Below, in pieces: positions 52,601 to 63,914 of a stretch of 64,000 nucleotides of DNA. How positions within the stretch are numbered: the first letter of the stretch is position 1; the number at the start of each line of letters is the position of its first letter. The notes beneath the pieces were generated by a model. The model saw only the letters and a program-made list of their open reading frames with translations. It searched no databases and was not told where the DNA came from. The translations under genes were made by a program, and so were the position numbers. This DNA is from Terebella lapidaria (taxonomy: Eukaryota; Annelida; Polychaeta; Terebellida; Terebellidae). The stretch spans positions 13,725,177 to 13,789,176 of the forward strand of contig OX424566.1 of NCBI GenBank assembly GCA_949152475.1, written 5' to 3'.

Positions 52601-53410
52601 ACCTTAGGCCTCCTTAGGCATGGGTCACCTCCCCACCTTAGGCCTCCTTAGGCATGGGTCACCTCCCCACCTTAGGCCTCCTTAAGCATTGGTCACCCCC
52701 ACCTTAGGCCTCCTTAGGCATGTGTCACCTCCCCTCCTTAGGCCTCCTTAGGCATGGGTCACCTCCCCACCTTAGGCCTCCTTAGGCATGGGTCACCTCC
52801 ACGCCTTAGGCCTCCTTAGGCATGGGTCACCTCCCCACCTTATGCCTCCTTGGGCATGGGTCACCTCCCCACCTTAGGCCTCCTTAAGCATTGGTCACCC
52901 CCACCTTAGGCCTCCTTAGGCATGTGTCACCTCCCCACCTTAGGCCTCCTTAGGCATGGGTCACCTCCCCACCTTAGGCCTCCTTTGGCATGGGTCACCT
53001 CCCCACCTTAGGCCTCCTTAGGCATGGGTCACCTCCACGCCTTAGGCCTCCTTAGGCATGGGTCACCTCCCCACCTTAGGCCTCCTTAGGCTTGGGTCAC
53101 CTCCCCACCTTAGGCCTCCTTAGGCATGGGTCACGTCCCCACCTTAGGCCTCCTTAGGCATGGGTCACCTCCCCACCTTAGGCCTCCTTAGGCATGGGTC
53201 ACCTCCCCACCTTAGGCCTCCTTAAGCATTGGTCACCCCCACCTTAGGCCTCCTTAGGCATGTGTCACCTCCCCTCCTTAGGCCTCCTTAGGCATGTGTC
53301 ACCTCCCCACCTTAGGCCTCCTTAGGCATGGGTCACCTCCACGCCTTAGGCCTCCTTAGGCATGGGTCACCTCCCCACCTTAGGCCTCCTTAGGCATGGG
53401 TCAACTCCAA
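43690..53410. repeat. 9.7-kb satellite, 34-bp monomer, with higher-order structure
   Basis: About 285 tandem copies of a 34-bp unit, read as GCATGGGTCACCTCCCCACC followed by TTAGGCCTCCTTAG. Variants include a 32-bp unit (GCATTGGTCACCCCCACC) and units with ACGCC, ATGCC or GTGTCACC. Rare variants recur in order: CCCATATTAGG at about 45175, 47726 and 50144; CTTAGGTGACCTCC at about 45855, 48413 and 50824. This shows a higher-order repeat of about 2.4-2.55 kb. Units carry GGTCACC (a near-palindrome) and two TTAGGC words. It has no coding capacity. Confidence 0.97.
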
Positions 53411-53439
53411 TACTTAGGCCTCCTGGCGTGGGTCAACTA

Positions 53440-53815
53440 CCCTCCTTAGCAGCTATACACTTCCTTGGGCTGGCTTACATACCCCTGCCGAGGGGGCATG
53501 ATATTAAATGCAAGGGTCTAGGGTCATTAAATCTGCTTGTCTTGGCATGTGTTGTATGTATATATTGATTTACGTGCACGAAATGTCGATCTTCCCACCT
53601 TGTTCCATGTCATACATGCCAATATCCCTCCTCAGGCGGGCTTACATACCCCTTCCGAGGCTGGTTTACATACCCCACCTGCGGCTGGAATCCTGTACCC
53701 ATTTTCCAAACATGCAGATTTTAATGATGTTAATGCACCCAAGTGCCTATGATCATCATTACCGCTTCTCTAGGTATGGAACATATGTATATACTCACTC
53801 ATGTGCATGAAAAGT
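53440..53815. repeat. Right flank of the satellite: decayed units and flank repeats
   Basis: Holds CTTACATACCCC-type phrases and two versions of the unit seen at 32300 and 43555 (AATCTGCTTGTCTTGGCATG, then GATCTTCCCACCTTG; and a weaker one near 53755). The same set of units thus lies on both sides of the 34-bp array. Confidence 0.7.
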
Positions 53816-53819
53816 GAAC

Positions 53820-54249
53820 CGGTCAAGGGTAAATAGATGTCTTTGTTCTAAACAACATTTGCGTGTCAACGGAAGCTTTCGAGTGTGATTCAAATACTAC
53901 CCCGGAACCGCATGTTCTCAAATTCGGAAATTTCAACTTTTTTCTTGCTGTAGATAATGAGAAATGCTGTTAATGAAAATTATTGACACCCAAATAATGC
54001 TTCTATGCTGAAATATATTTGAAACCCGCACATCACAAAGGTATTTCATCACAATGCATGACATGCCCCGTTTCGTAGGACTTTTTGAGAGTTATCTCAG
54101 AAACTCCAAAAATGAAAACAAGTTTGAACCAGTAGCCATCTAAAACTATGCAAGAACAATAATATATGTCATATTTGTTGACAAATTTTACAATCTGAGG
54201 GAGTTATAACAATTTTTAGGAGAGGTCGCCTTTTATGGGTACGATCCTT

Positions 54250-54250
<1 letters not shown>
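53820..54250. other. Unassigned AT-rich sequence
   Basis: No reading frame, RNA gene or repeat family was recognised between the satellite flank and the microsatellites. Confidence 0.6.
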
Positions 54251-54499
<249 letters not shown>

Positions 54500-55705
54500 C
54501 ACTAGGAGCAGTATATGATACTTGGGCCATATTAGTCAGTATTGGCACTAAATCCTTAATGGATATCGTCTGTATTCATCAATGACGTGGATTATGATGG
54601 GAGTATTATGTTAATATTGACGCCAAGGAAAAACAGGACAATGAGGTCATCACACTGGCGATTGCAGATGTTTATGATAATCCTTTATTGTTAGTATAAA
54701 ACCTTGTTACATAGATACTCTTTTGTATCTTGTTATCATATTTGTTCTTGTTGAAATTCCCTGGGTTACATCAACAAATCCTCTTCTGTGTATCTCACAA
54801 TAAAACTGCGCTGAACACACGAGACATATAGCAGAAATCTACAGGGATACTTCGCCAACTATTCACCCCGTAATACCTGGTGGTTCAGGTGGTCTGAATT
54901 TATTACAGATTTTATAATAAATAAAAGACAAGATCATAAATATCACATTGTAAATGACTTCGAGAATTGCACTATCATCAGGTCGATTTGAGCAGTTGAT
55001 GAATAACATTGCTAGTCTGCTTTTCACTGAACACTTCACCCAAATTGAATCGTTGTTTTAATAGTTGCACATGGCAAGATGTTTTTTTTTTCTTATTTTT
55101 TTTTTGTATATAGGTAAGCTAAATTCATCATGTAGGAAATGTACATATTTTTATGTTTTTATATTCATTATATAATGTTTCAATTGCTCAAATCAGTTGG
55201 TATACCCGGACCTCTGTGCATAACAAGAGTATATGCACTTGAATAAAGTTTGTAAGTTCTTTAAATATGTGTATTACTTGTCACACATTATTACTGTTGT
55301 TATTATCTGTATATGGGAGAATACAATTGTATCCCGTCTGAATGAACTCAGATGATATACAGTTTAAATTACTTAACGATATGTATGTAATATTCCTCTC
55401 CCAAATGTTATATCCAAGTGCACTAGGCATTAACTGTGTACTATTCAATAGCTCTACTTTTACACATATTATATGTGTGTATGTATAATATGCATTAACT
55501 GTGTACAATGTATCAACTTTACTTCTAAGCCAAATATTACAGGTATATCCATGTGTACTCTGTATTAACTGTGTACTCTGCATTGGCTTCACTATGTATT
55601 AGTCTATATCTAAACAATGGGTTAACTCTAATACACTAAATAAATATATTTGCTACAGTAAGATATATAAGATGGATAATCACATTAATGTATAATGATG
55701 CTCTC

Positions 55706-55774
<69 letters not shown>

Positions 55775-56460
55775 ATGATACACTTGTTTTTAGTACAATG
55801 ATGATCAAGATAAACCTACAGTAAAGAGTATATATGGATGTGGAAGACTCGAAACATACCCAAGGAAATGTTAATTTTGAAAACTGTCAATATTCGTTGA
55901 TGCATATTAACAATTGCAGCCTTTCAAATCAACATAATGTACTGCAACTGATATTTTGTTTCAGATAATATCAAGTTTGACGTATCTGAATGACAGGAAT
56001 AATGATATGAATCATCTTGATATGATGTCATATTGATGACATCCCTATACTTTTGTTGGGAAAATCGTCCGTAAATGTGGTCTGAGTTGGAATACTTATC
56101 AGAAATGGCAATTCCTGTTCTATTCGTGAAGATTCATCTACGTTCGTGGAACATGAATTTGAATACATTTTTATAGAAATAAATAATTTCAGTCATAATA
56201 TTTTTTCTGTAGGTGAAATTTATCGAATCCTTGGTACCGATGGAAATGTTTCAAATCGAAGATATAAAGATACAGTGTGTAACTTGCAAATCGAGGACAA
56301 AGATATTGTGCTGTTCATATACAATATATACAAGACATATGGATATACAAGATATTGTATTGCACTGATCAAAATATTGAATTATCAATATTGATCATAC
56401 ATGTACATATACACATTCATTTCTCAATACCATGTATGCTGGAGCTCTGTTACCCACAAT
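54500..56460. other. AT-rich non-coding DNA with an AAT microsatellite
   Basis: Contains an AAT run at 55709-55767 and three spaced copies of ATTAACTGTGTAC between 55430 and 55590. No supported gene; the small open frames lack recognisable motifs. Confidence 0.6.
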
Positions 56461-56464
56461 GGCT

Positions 56465-56660
56465 GAACCAGCTCGAATCACTGGTCATAGCTCAACTTTA
56501 ATAGATAACATATATTTGAGAACTAATAATAAGGATGCGCTCCCTATCTTTTCATCCTTTTACAGCTGAAGATGTTATCGCCATGATCAGTAAAATCAAA
56601 AATAAATCCTGCAGTAGAATTGATGGAATATCATTTAAATGATTACAATTTATTAGAGGG
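56465..56660 (+). mobile_element. Decayed LINE fragment (endonuclease/RT junction)
   Basis: Plus-strand translation gives RITGHSSTLIDNIYLRTNNK, the end of an AP-endonuclease domain in CR1/jockey-type LINEs. After a short gap comes EDVIAMISKIKNKSCSRIDG then ISFK, the start of the RT domain, closed by a TGA. The span between is much shorter than in a live element, so internal sequence is lost. Confidence 0.65.
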
Positions 56661-56729
56661 AGATAGCTTATATCATTTGTGTTTGGTTAATAACTCACTC
56701 CAAACTGGCGTGTAACCTGCAAGGGTGGT

Positions 56730-56935
56730 ATAGGATTTTTCGGAAGGGGAGGGGTGGCGGCCAAAAGCCTTGATAGATATATCGGCGAGCGAAGCAAGCG
56801 CCTTGTCGGCCGGGGGTCTGGGGCCAGTTCAACGGCCCGAGACGCTGAGGATTTATGCATCCCTAATTGGCCAGCGCTTCGCGCTGGTCTTCTAAGTTTG
56901 CCTAAAATGAGACCCACGGAGGGTAGATATGAGTG
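56730..56935. repeat. GC-rich dispersed repeat with small hairpins
   Basis: A GC-rich island within AT-rich DNA, with GGCGAGCGAAGCAAGCGCC, CCGGGGGTCTGGGG and CAGCGCTTCGCGCTGG (a perfect hairpin). Related phrases (GGGTCTGGGTCCCGC; GTCCGGGGGTGTTGAGCCCG) occur near 57580 and 57790. It is probably a non-autonomous repeat family; no ends were identified. Confidence 0.45.
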
Positions 56936-56939
56936 GGCC

Positions 56940-58390
56940 CGGTCCTGCTATCATTTGTTAAATATAGTAATCTCAACAAAGGATCACAGCACTTTCAAAA
57001 ACAATATCTCTGATTGTTTCCATGAGGTTTTACATTTTAATCTTGTGAGTATGTACGCAAATACAGTGAGAGCTTTGCGATATTTGTTGATTTACCGTAA
57101 TACATACACATACCGTAGCGCAACAAAAATATTGAGCTAAATTTCTGATGTTGACAGAACAATTACCAAAGGTTGCCAACTTTTATAGTTTACGATATAA
57201 AAGTGATAAAATGTGATGAAAAATATTTTTTTTACGCCAAAATAGACGCATAAACTATCAATTTGATCCAGAACATTGAATCATTGAATGTCTGTGCCCT
57301 GATATACATCTGTAGATATGTTCTTCTTATTTATTATATTTAGAATAATGAGCAATTTAATCAATAAATTAAGGTTATTAATCACATAAACTTTCCCATC
57401 CCAACATATTTCCGCTGGCCACAAAAATATCTCTCTCCACTGTAGGTTACTTGTCGTGTGTTCATGTGCTCTCCTTGGTCCAATTTCCGTGGTCTTGGAG
57501 AGTTCACGCCTGATCTGAGGCGGATCCAGGGTTCTGAGGAAGAGCCAAGATGTGATATGTCATGAAGCGCGTTGGGGAAGGCCGAGGGTCTGGGTCCCGC
57601 TTATTAATGAGATCCCCAGAAAACTGGGGATATGCATGCCCACTGGTGTGTTTCAGAGATTACTTTTGATCCATTTCCCATTCCCCTAAAGAGCTTTTGC
57701 ATGGCTGATTCGGGTCAGATCTATATAGAATATAAGAAGGAAGGCCTACTTGTGAAATGTTGCTAAGTTGGCTGAAACAAACCCCTGTTGTCCGGGGGTG
57801 TTGAGCCCGCTGAATGGCCCCAAACGCTGGGGGTATTCACTTGCCTAATACAGCATTCCAGAGCTGGCCTGGGTCTAATTATCAAGAATTACTTTACACC
57901 CATGAATGCATGATCACTGTAGTTGAAATAAAATACAGCATAAAATATTACTTGCTTTTGGACCCCATCAAAGGATTATGCGCATTTACCCATTCAATGC
58001 TCTCAACTCATTTACAGAAGGTAAAGGCCATGAAGTGCTTTTACTGAAGTGGGTTGGCTATAGATAGAATACACAGCTCGCGACATGAGGCCCCAGAAGC
58101 CCAAGCCACTTCCCTTAATATATCTTGAAAACACAACTTTCCCCCTTCTTTTTCCCTTTTTTTCTTTTTTTCATTTTCCTTTTTTCTGGTGGGAGCCCCA
58201 CTCCAGTAATGCACATAATATTTTGGTGTAGAAGTTCTGACTAGATTTGTCAACAGTGAATTGACCTACTCCAGAAAAGGTCTTAACGTTGTTTGGGTTC
58301 CAACTTGCTGCACTAGCATTCATAACAATGACCACCTTGATTTGTAGAACTTAGACACGCATGCACAAATAAGTATAAGAATGAATAGTT
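56940..58390. other. Unassigned non-coding DNA
   Basis: Apart from the weak GC-rich phrases near 57580 and 57790, nothing was recognised. A T/C-rich tract lies at 58135-58190. Confidence 0.55.
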
Positions 58391-58497
58391 ACTTTCACAG
58401 AGTCCAGTGTTAAGGAGCCATTTTGGTTTTCGCCCTTCATAGAGGCCTTCGTCAACAAATGTGATCGTCCAGTGGTCAGGCCTGTCACACCTCGAGT
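58391..58497 (-). mobile_element. Old Penelope-like 3' end remnant
   Basis: On the minus strand this matches the 3' end of the Penelope-like element at 60.1-61.4 kb (GACGAAGGCCTCTATG, CTGGACTCTGTGAAAG) at roughly 75 percent. The hammerhead-like core is altered (TTGACGA rather than CTGANGA). No coding part remains. Confidence 0.7.
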
Positions 58498-58499
58498 GG

Positions 58500-60140
58500 T
58501 AAACCAGAAGGTCATGCTCAACTTGAATTGTACATGTGATGAAATAGGAATTCTACCGGTCCCTTTTAGTGCGGGCACGAATATATTCGCTATGCAAAAC
58601 AGGCTGCCTATGACAATCACTTGGCACAAATGAAATGTTGCACATTCACGGCCCCTTGCACACACCGCTATAATGTCTTTCTAAATATCACAAGTCCTTT
58701 AAGTTCACTTTTAGTAATCCACTCTTAAATTCACTGTTAATATATCCGAAATACGTCCACTTTCATTGAATTCCACTCAAGAACAACGGGACAGGTCAGG
58801 GTGTGCCTTGGCGTGTCTGGGATTTTCCCGCCTAAATTTGCGGTGTTGTGTCTGATTAGTCAGTTGTGACTTCATAACATGTTCTGTGCACGTGGTGGGG
58901 ATAGGTGGGTGAGTTCCTGTCGGTGTATAGATGCGTGTGTGTTCTCTGTGTAGGTGCCAGTCTGGGTACGTGTCTGAACATGCGTGTTGTATTATGGACA
59001 AGAGCATGTGTTAGGGCGGGTTACAGGCCGTTACTGTCAAAAATATTCCACATATAGATTGGATTCTGCATACAAAACGGCTAGAGCTAGAGCTATATTT
59101 GAATTGTGAGCATATAGCTAAATCATAAATCATGTATGGTGAATCTTTCAGTGAGCTTGGAGTTGGTGACCTTGAGTGTTCATTATTTATTCATCATAAT
59201 GGATCTTGACTGTTCTCAACGTCATATTTCACCTGTGATGGTTGTAAGCAAAATTGGCCAGTAATAAAAAAAAACACTCTGATTTATTAGAATATGGCTA
59301 CAATGACATTCATTATATCAATGACATTGATGACGATTATATAACTTTTCATGATTTTTCACGTGTTGAAACGCGTCGTCTGCAGTATAGCCCAGCAAGT
59401 GCGATCTCATCCCTATGTTTAAGCAAAGGGGAGACAATTTCAGACATGGCAGGCGTTCTGACACGAACACCGACAAGCTGGTGAAACGAGACGACCACTG
59501 ACGATCATTCTTTCATCATAAACCTCACACTAATGTATCCATCCCAATCTGTCATCAACATGCCATTAGGCGTTAACAATAATGCCATATCATAACTAAT
59601 GCCAATGCAAATAAGTCAATACACACTTGTATTATCTACTGCACCTTAGACTTGTACATGTGCGTATATACATTGCATTGTGTGCAGTAAAGAGTTATAT
59701 TTCTCCTTTATTACTGTTTGCGTTTTACATACTTTTCATATACTGTGTCAGCTATTGAAAACAAGTACCACTTGATATTCCTAACAATTGATACATCTGA
59801 CTGTGAAAATGTTTGAGGTGGTTTGCTTTTGAGCACACAAATATATATTAGATCTATATGTTCATTGATAACTTTTTATACGCCACACTCGCTGTACTTC
59901 ACACATCTATATTATTTATGCTATATTTTAAATATAATTGCATGATAAATGTGTGTATGCATATGTCATATGCTTTGTATATTAGTATCCATCATTCAGT
60001 TTTGTCTCTTGAAATTCACGTTTCGATGACCAAGGGCATTTCTCTGCTCTTGATATTTGTGTTACGAAATTAGCATAAAAATACATTTATAAGTATATTA
60101 CACTATGAATGCTAATATCCGACTCTGGGTATGACATATT
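58500..60140. other. Unassigned AT-rich DNA
   Basis: No gene, RNA or repeat was recognised. Small open frames, including one at 59254-59484, show no family motif. Confidence 0.55.
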
Positions 60141-60177
60141 AAGATGTAAAAATTACCTTCACAGAGTCCAGTCTTTA

Positions 60178-60219
60178 AAAGCCATTGTAGCTTTCGACCT
60201 CCATAGAGGCCTTCTTCAG
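60178..60219 (-). ncRNA. Hammerhead-ribozyme-like core in the inverted Penelope arm
   Basis: The minus-strand counterpart reads CTGAAGA (60213-60219), the same GGCCTC/GAGGTC stem and GAAA (60192-60195). It also fits CUGANGA. The two arms differ at the variable N of the core, as expected if that position is free. Confidence 0.55.
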
Positions 60220-60489
60220 CAAATGTGAATGTCTAGTGCTCAGACCTGTCACATGACCCGAAGTCACGTGACAGAAGGTGGTTGTAGATGGCGGGAAGCT
60301 CGTATCCTCCGTCTCGGTTGAGGGTGGGTCCATAGCGGCGAATCTGGATTGCCTCCTTGACCTTGCGTTTGTACCACGTGCTTTCCCTTTCCAGAATTTT
60401 TACATCCTTGATATTGATAGAATGTCCGGTGTTGTTGCAGTGTTCGTGTACTGCTGAGTTCGCATCCTTCCCCTGGAATACTCCCGTTC

Positions 60490-61278
60490 TTGGACACATG
60501 TGTGCACATCCTGGAGGATGGCTCCACTAAAGTCACCATCTACAGGAAAGCAACCCATACAGATCAGTATTTGAATTTCTCCTCCAACCATCATCTGTCA
60601 CATAAAAGGTCAGTCGTACGCACACTCCTACACCGTGCTGACACGCTGGTCACAACACCACAAGACAAGAAACAGGAACAACAACATATTAAACAAGCGC
60701 TGAAAACCAACGGCTATCACGACTGGATGTTCAAGCTACCACCAAAAAGGACAAACACCGACAAAAACACAGAAACTTCCAAAAAATCCACCCCCATGAT
60801 AGGCATTCCATACATTAAAAACCTGTCGGAACAACTGGCTAGGACCTTTAATAACTATGGTGTTAACATGTACCACAAGCCCATCAACACCTTAAGGTCA
60901 CAACTCGTGCAACCCAAGGATCCAACTCCAAAGGACAAGAACTGTGGGGTGGTGTACCACATACGTTGTGGTGGATGTGATCAGCATTACATCGGCGAAA
61001 CTGCCAGATCACTGGGCATACGCATCAAGGAACACCAGGGGAAGGATGCGAACTCAGCAGTACACGAACACTGCAACAACACCGGACATTCTATCAATAT
61101 CAAGGATGTAAAAATTCTGGAAAGGGAAAGCACGTGGTACAAACGCAAGGTCAAGGAGGCAATCCAGATTCGCCGCTATGGACCCACCCTCAACCGAGAC
61201 GGAGGATACGAGCTTCCCGCCATCTACAACCACCTTCTGTCGCGTGACTTCGGGTCATGTGACAGGTCTGAGCACTAG
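60490..61278 (+). CDS. Penelope-like C-terminal fragment: RT thumb and GIY-YIG endonuclease
   Basis: 262 residues, open from the fusion with the inverted arm. Residues 1-55 (DTCVHILEDGSTKVTIYRK, HLSHKRSVVRTLLHRADTL) are the RT thumb region. A linker follows with IPYIKNLSEQLARTFNNYGV. Residues 152-262 are the GIY-YIG nuclease: VVYHIRCGGCDQHYIGETARS with the catalytic arginine, conserved EH and VHEH motifs, the KEAIQIRRYGPTLNRDGGYE segment with the catalytic glutamate, and a typical C-terminus. Such nucleases nick target DNA for target-primed insertion. The fragment lacks the RT palm, so function as a retroelement is lost. Whether the nuclease piece is ever expressed is unknown. Confidence 0.85.
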   Translation: MDTCVHILEDGSTKVTIYRKATHTDQYLNFSSNHHLSHKRSVVRTLLHRADTLVTTPQDKKQEQQHIKQALKTNGYHDWMFKLPPKRTNTDKNTETSKKSTPMIGIPYIKNLSEQLARTFNNYGVNMYHKPINTLRSQLVQPKDPTPKDKNCGVVYHIRCGGCDQHYIGETARSLGIRIKEHQGKDANSAVHEHCNNTGHSINIKDVKILERESTWYKRKVKEAIQIRRYGPTLNRDGGYELPAIYNHLLSRDFGSCDRSEH

Positions 61279-61291
61279 ACATTCACATTTG

Positions 61292-61333
61292 CTGACGAAG
61301 GCCTCTATGGAGGTCGAAAGCTACAATGGCTTT
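61292..61333 (+). ncRNA. Hammerhead-ribozyme-like core in the Penelope 3' region
   Basis: CTGACGA (61292-61298) is followed by a 6-bp stem GGCCTC/GAGGTC with a short loop, then GAAA (61316-61319), and a short stem III AGC/GCT. This matches the conserved hammerhead core CUGANGA-stem II-GAAA. Hammerhead motifs are known in Penelope-like retroelements. Stem I could not be paired convincingly, so activity is uncertain. Confidence 0.55.
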
Positions 61334-61371
61334 TAAAGACTGGACTCTGTGAAGGTAATTTTTACATCTTA

Positions 61372-62025
61372 ATATAAGTATATTCAATAGCTTCAGTTTG
61401 AGGGAAATGTCGTTAATTCCATTGTACACCATGAAAGGTGCCTTGTGACCTGATTGTGGATGATAAACTTCAGGACTCTCACCCCCATGTCATTCTTTCG
61501 TCTGAACTTGCACGTATCATGTGACAGTAACAGCATCTTATAGTGGTGGTGAAGTGCTTACGTCATGTTTAAACTCACTAGCGAACATGACTCTCCTGTA
61601 ATTTATGATCAATTCTTAGAAAACCTCATGCAACAACTTACATTAATACACCCATGCCTCACGTATACAAGATCATTGAGTATATAAAGACCATGATTGA
61701 GAGGAATATTTATTGCGGTACTTCAGATTGTAGATAGCACGTGCACGCCAATATGTTTGTTTGTTTGTTTGTTTGTTTAGATTTGTTTGGAAATTTTCCG
61801 GGTTGTCGTATCTATACATAGCCCCGTCAGCAATTTGCTTTGTGACAACGAAAATAGAGCGAAGACATGAACACATACTTGTGAAAATTTATCTGGCTGT
61901 GATGGATGATATGATGAATACCAAACCTCACATCACTGCAATCCTGATGATGACATTATTGTGACACAGCACAATCCAAACGGCAACAGGTAAATATATT
62001 TTGATCTTCAGCAAAAGCCTGATCT
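61372..62025. other. Unassigned DNA with a TTTG microsatellite
   Basis: Contains a short TTTG run at about 61755-61780. Nothing else was recognised. Confidence 0.55.
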
Positions 62026-62280
62026 GAATGATGTTCCACTACATCTCTATTATAGTATCACATGGCATTGTATAGTTAAAAGTCAAGGTAAAAACTCGAA
62101 ATCAGGTCACTCAATAGTACTAAAGTATATTTATAAAAAAATATAACTCTGAAATGTTCCACTACACCTCAATAGTATCACATGGCATTATATAGTTAAC
62201 AGTCAATTTAAAAACTCGAAATCAGGTACTAACTCGAAAGTACTAAAGTATGTTCATGAAAAATATAACCCTGAAATTTT
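62026..62280. repeat. 123-bp tandem duplication
   Basis: The segment with GTTCCACTAC, AGTATCACATGGCATT and AAAAACTCGAAATCAGGT is present twice in tandem with a 123-base offset and about 85-90 percent identity. It is not coding. Confidence 0.85.
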
Positions 62281-63910
62281 GCAATATCCCTCAAAATACA
62301 GCACACTTGCACATATATTTTGATGCAGTTTAGGCAGTGAATCTAATTGCAATTTTTCACCACATTATATTTTGATCAAATGAGATTATTTCTTACGAGA
62401 ACGTTTTTTTCCCCAAAAACTAAGTGGGATTTTACAATAATAAACTCGTTGAATGTTTTCTGCCAGGCCGCACATGTGTTGGAAGTGCAGGCGGGTGGGA
62501 GATCGTTTGGGTCAGTGAATCGTTCAACCGTGACCAAAGAGTGGTATCAATATCACAGAAGCAAAAATACTGATCATCAGGGGTAGAGGCTACCAGAATA
62601 TTGACTCCCAACTCCCAACTGCGGACGACAGTTTTGTTTTTAGGCAAAGAAATTCGTAATTAACATTCATCATTTATCACCCTTTCTCTCAGACCCTTCC
62701 TCTCAGACCACCATAACAGAAGTCATAAAAATTCATTTTGTAATTTGTTAGTGTTCCAGTGACGATTTTCCACAGACATGTACTTCAAACAGTTGGACCA
62801 CCTCCCTTTGGTTATGCACTGGAACCCTCGGGAACCATGTGGTGTATATCATGGAGCTTAAAAGATTCGTTGTTTTGGAGAGATGGTTTTGACATTTCAT
62901 TTGATTTATTTATTCGGCGTTCAAATTATAAGCTCACCATATGACGATACAGTATACAACATATTACATGACACAATGCGGATAAACCGACACATAAGGC
63001 GATACAATACATACATTATGGATGTTGACCCGATCCCTCAGGGTCCATGGCGTGCGGGTTGCATATTCAACAGAGAACTGACCAGATCAGCCAATGCAGG
63101 AGACTTGGTCAAGACCCATTTCGGTCAGTGCCTCTATTGAATCATGTCCGTTGTTCAATTCTACGATAGCATTGGAAATAGCATGTTAAATGCCCGTTTA
63201 AATTATTGTGTTATCATTGCTGTTAATATATTGGGTATTAGACATGAACTGTGTTTTTAATAGGTGTCATATTCATCACACAACCGATCAGTCACAAAAA
63301 CGTTGCATATGTTGTTATGCTATAGAGTATTCGTTAAAATTTGGAGTTATGGTTTTTATGAACAGACTTTCAGTCTGCAACTTTACTCTAAGTAAACGTC
63401 GGATCACACGAGATAACATGTAAAAAAATCAGACTATAATTGCTCGTTGTGTTCTGTTGGTTGACATGGCAAAGTGATTAATGATTGTCAAGGAGGAGAC
63501 ACGAATCATAATAGATTTATCATGCTTCATTCTGGACGTTATAGATAAACAGATATTCTCTGATTCGTATACGGATTCACATCCCTCACATGCAGATTCA
63601 AATAGACCATATCATTATCCCGATATGCTAATTTTGCCATTGTATATTGCTGTTTCTTAAGTGCCGGGAGACAGGGAGATACCAGTAGACACGTAGTTCA
63701 GGGAGACACCAGTATATTGGGTTAAAAGATTTCAGGTAGCGCTCGAGTCCAGATATGGCACAGTTTAAGGACGAATTGCGTGTGAAATCCCGAATCTGGA
63801 ACGCGCCTGTTCTCCATTCACTACAATTCCTGTGATACTTTTTATAGAACCTCATCATCCATGGCTATACATATCTCTGTTAAAGAAGTTTCGGGAAGAA
63901 AGGTTGTGTA
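62281..63910. other. Unassigned AT-rich DNA
   Basis: No gene or repeat was recognised. The open frames at 62883-63140 and 63628-63858 carry no known motif and show no splice context that would support them. Confidence 0.55.
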
Positions 63911-63914
63911 GTCT

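Larger units (their letters stand above)
60141..61371 (+). mobile_element. Truncated Penelope-like retroelement with an inverted copy of its 3' end
   Basis: The right part (60490-61371) is the C-terminal end of a Penelope-like element plus its 3' UTR. The left part (60141-60475) is an inverted, nearly identical copy of the last 335 bases (61037-61371), so the whole has long terminal inverted repeats. Inverted head-to-head 3' fragments are a known product of Penelope-like insertion. Most of the reverse transcriptase is missing, so it cannot be autonomous. High identity between the arms points to a fairly recent event. Confidence 0.88.

Noticed and set aside
43690-53410. CRISPR-like array
   Set aside because: The whole 34-bp unit repeats with no unique spacers, and the context is eukaryotic satellite DNA.
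43690-53410. Telomere of the nematode TTAGGC type
   Set aside because: TTAGGC occurs twice per 34-bp unit but is never tandem, so it is a coincidence of the satellite monomer.
56146-56394. 82-residue open frame
   Set aside because: No known domain, AT-rich codon use and no splice or promoter context; it is likely chance.
60233-60594. Minus-strand coding frames opposite the Penelope arm
   Set aside because: They are the inverted copy of the GIY-YIG C-terminus and 3' UTR, a product of the inverted arm rather than a separate gene.
62883-63140. 85-residue open frame near the right end
   Set aside because: No motif or homologue was recognised and no supporting signals surround it.
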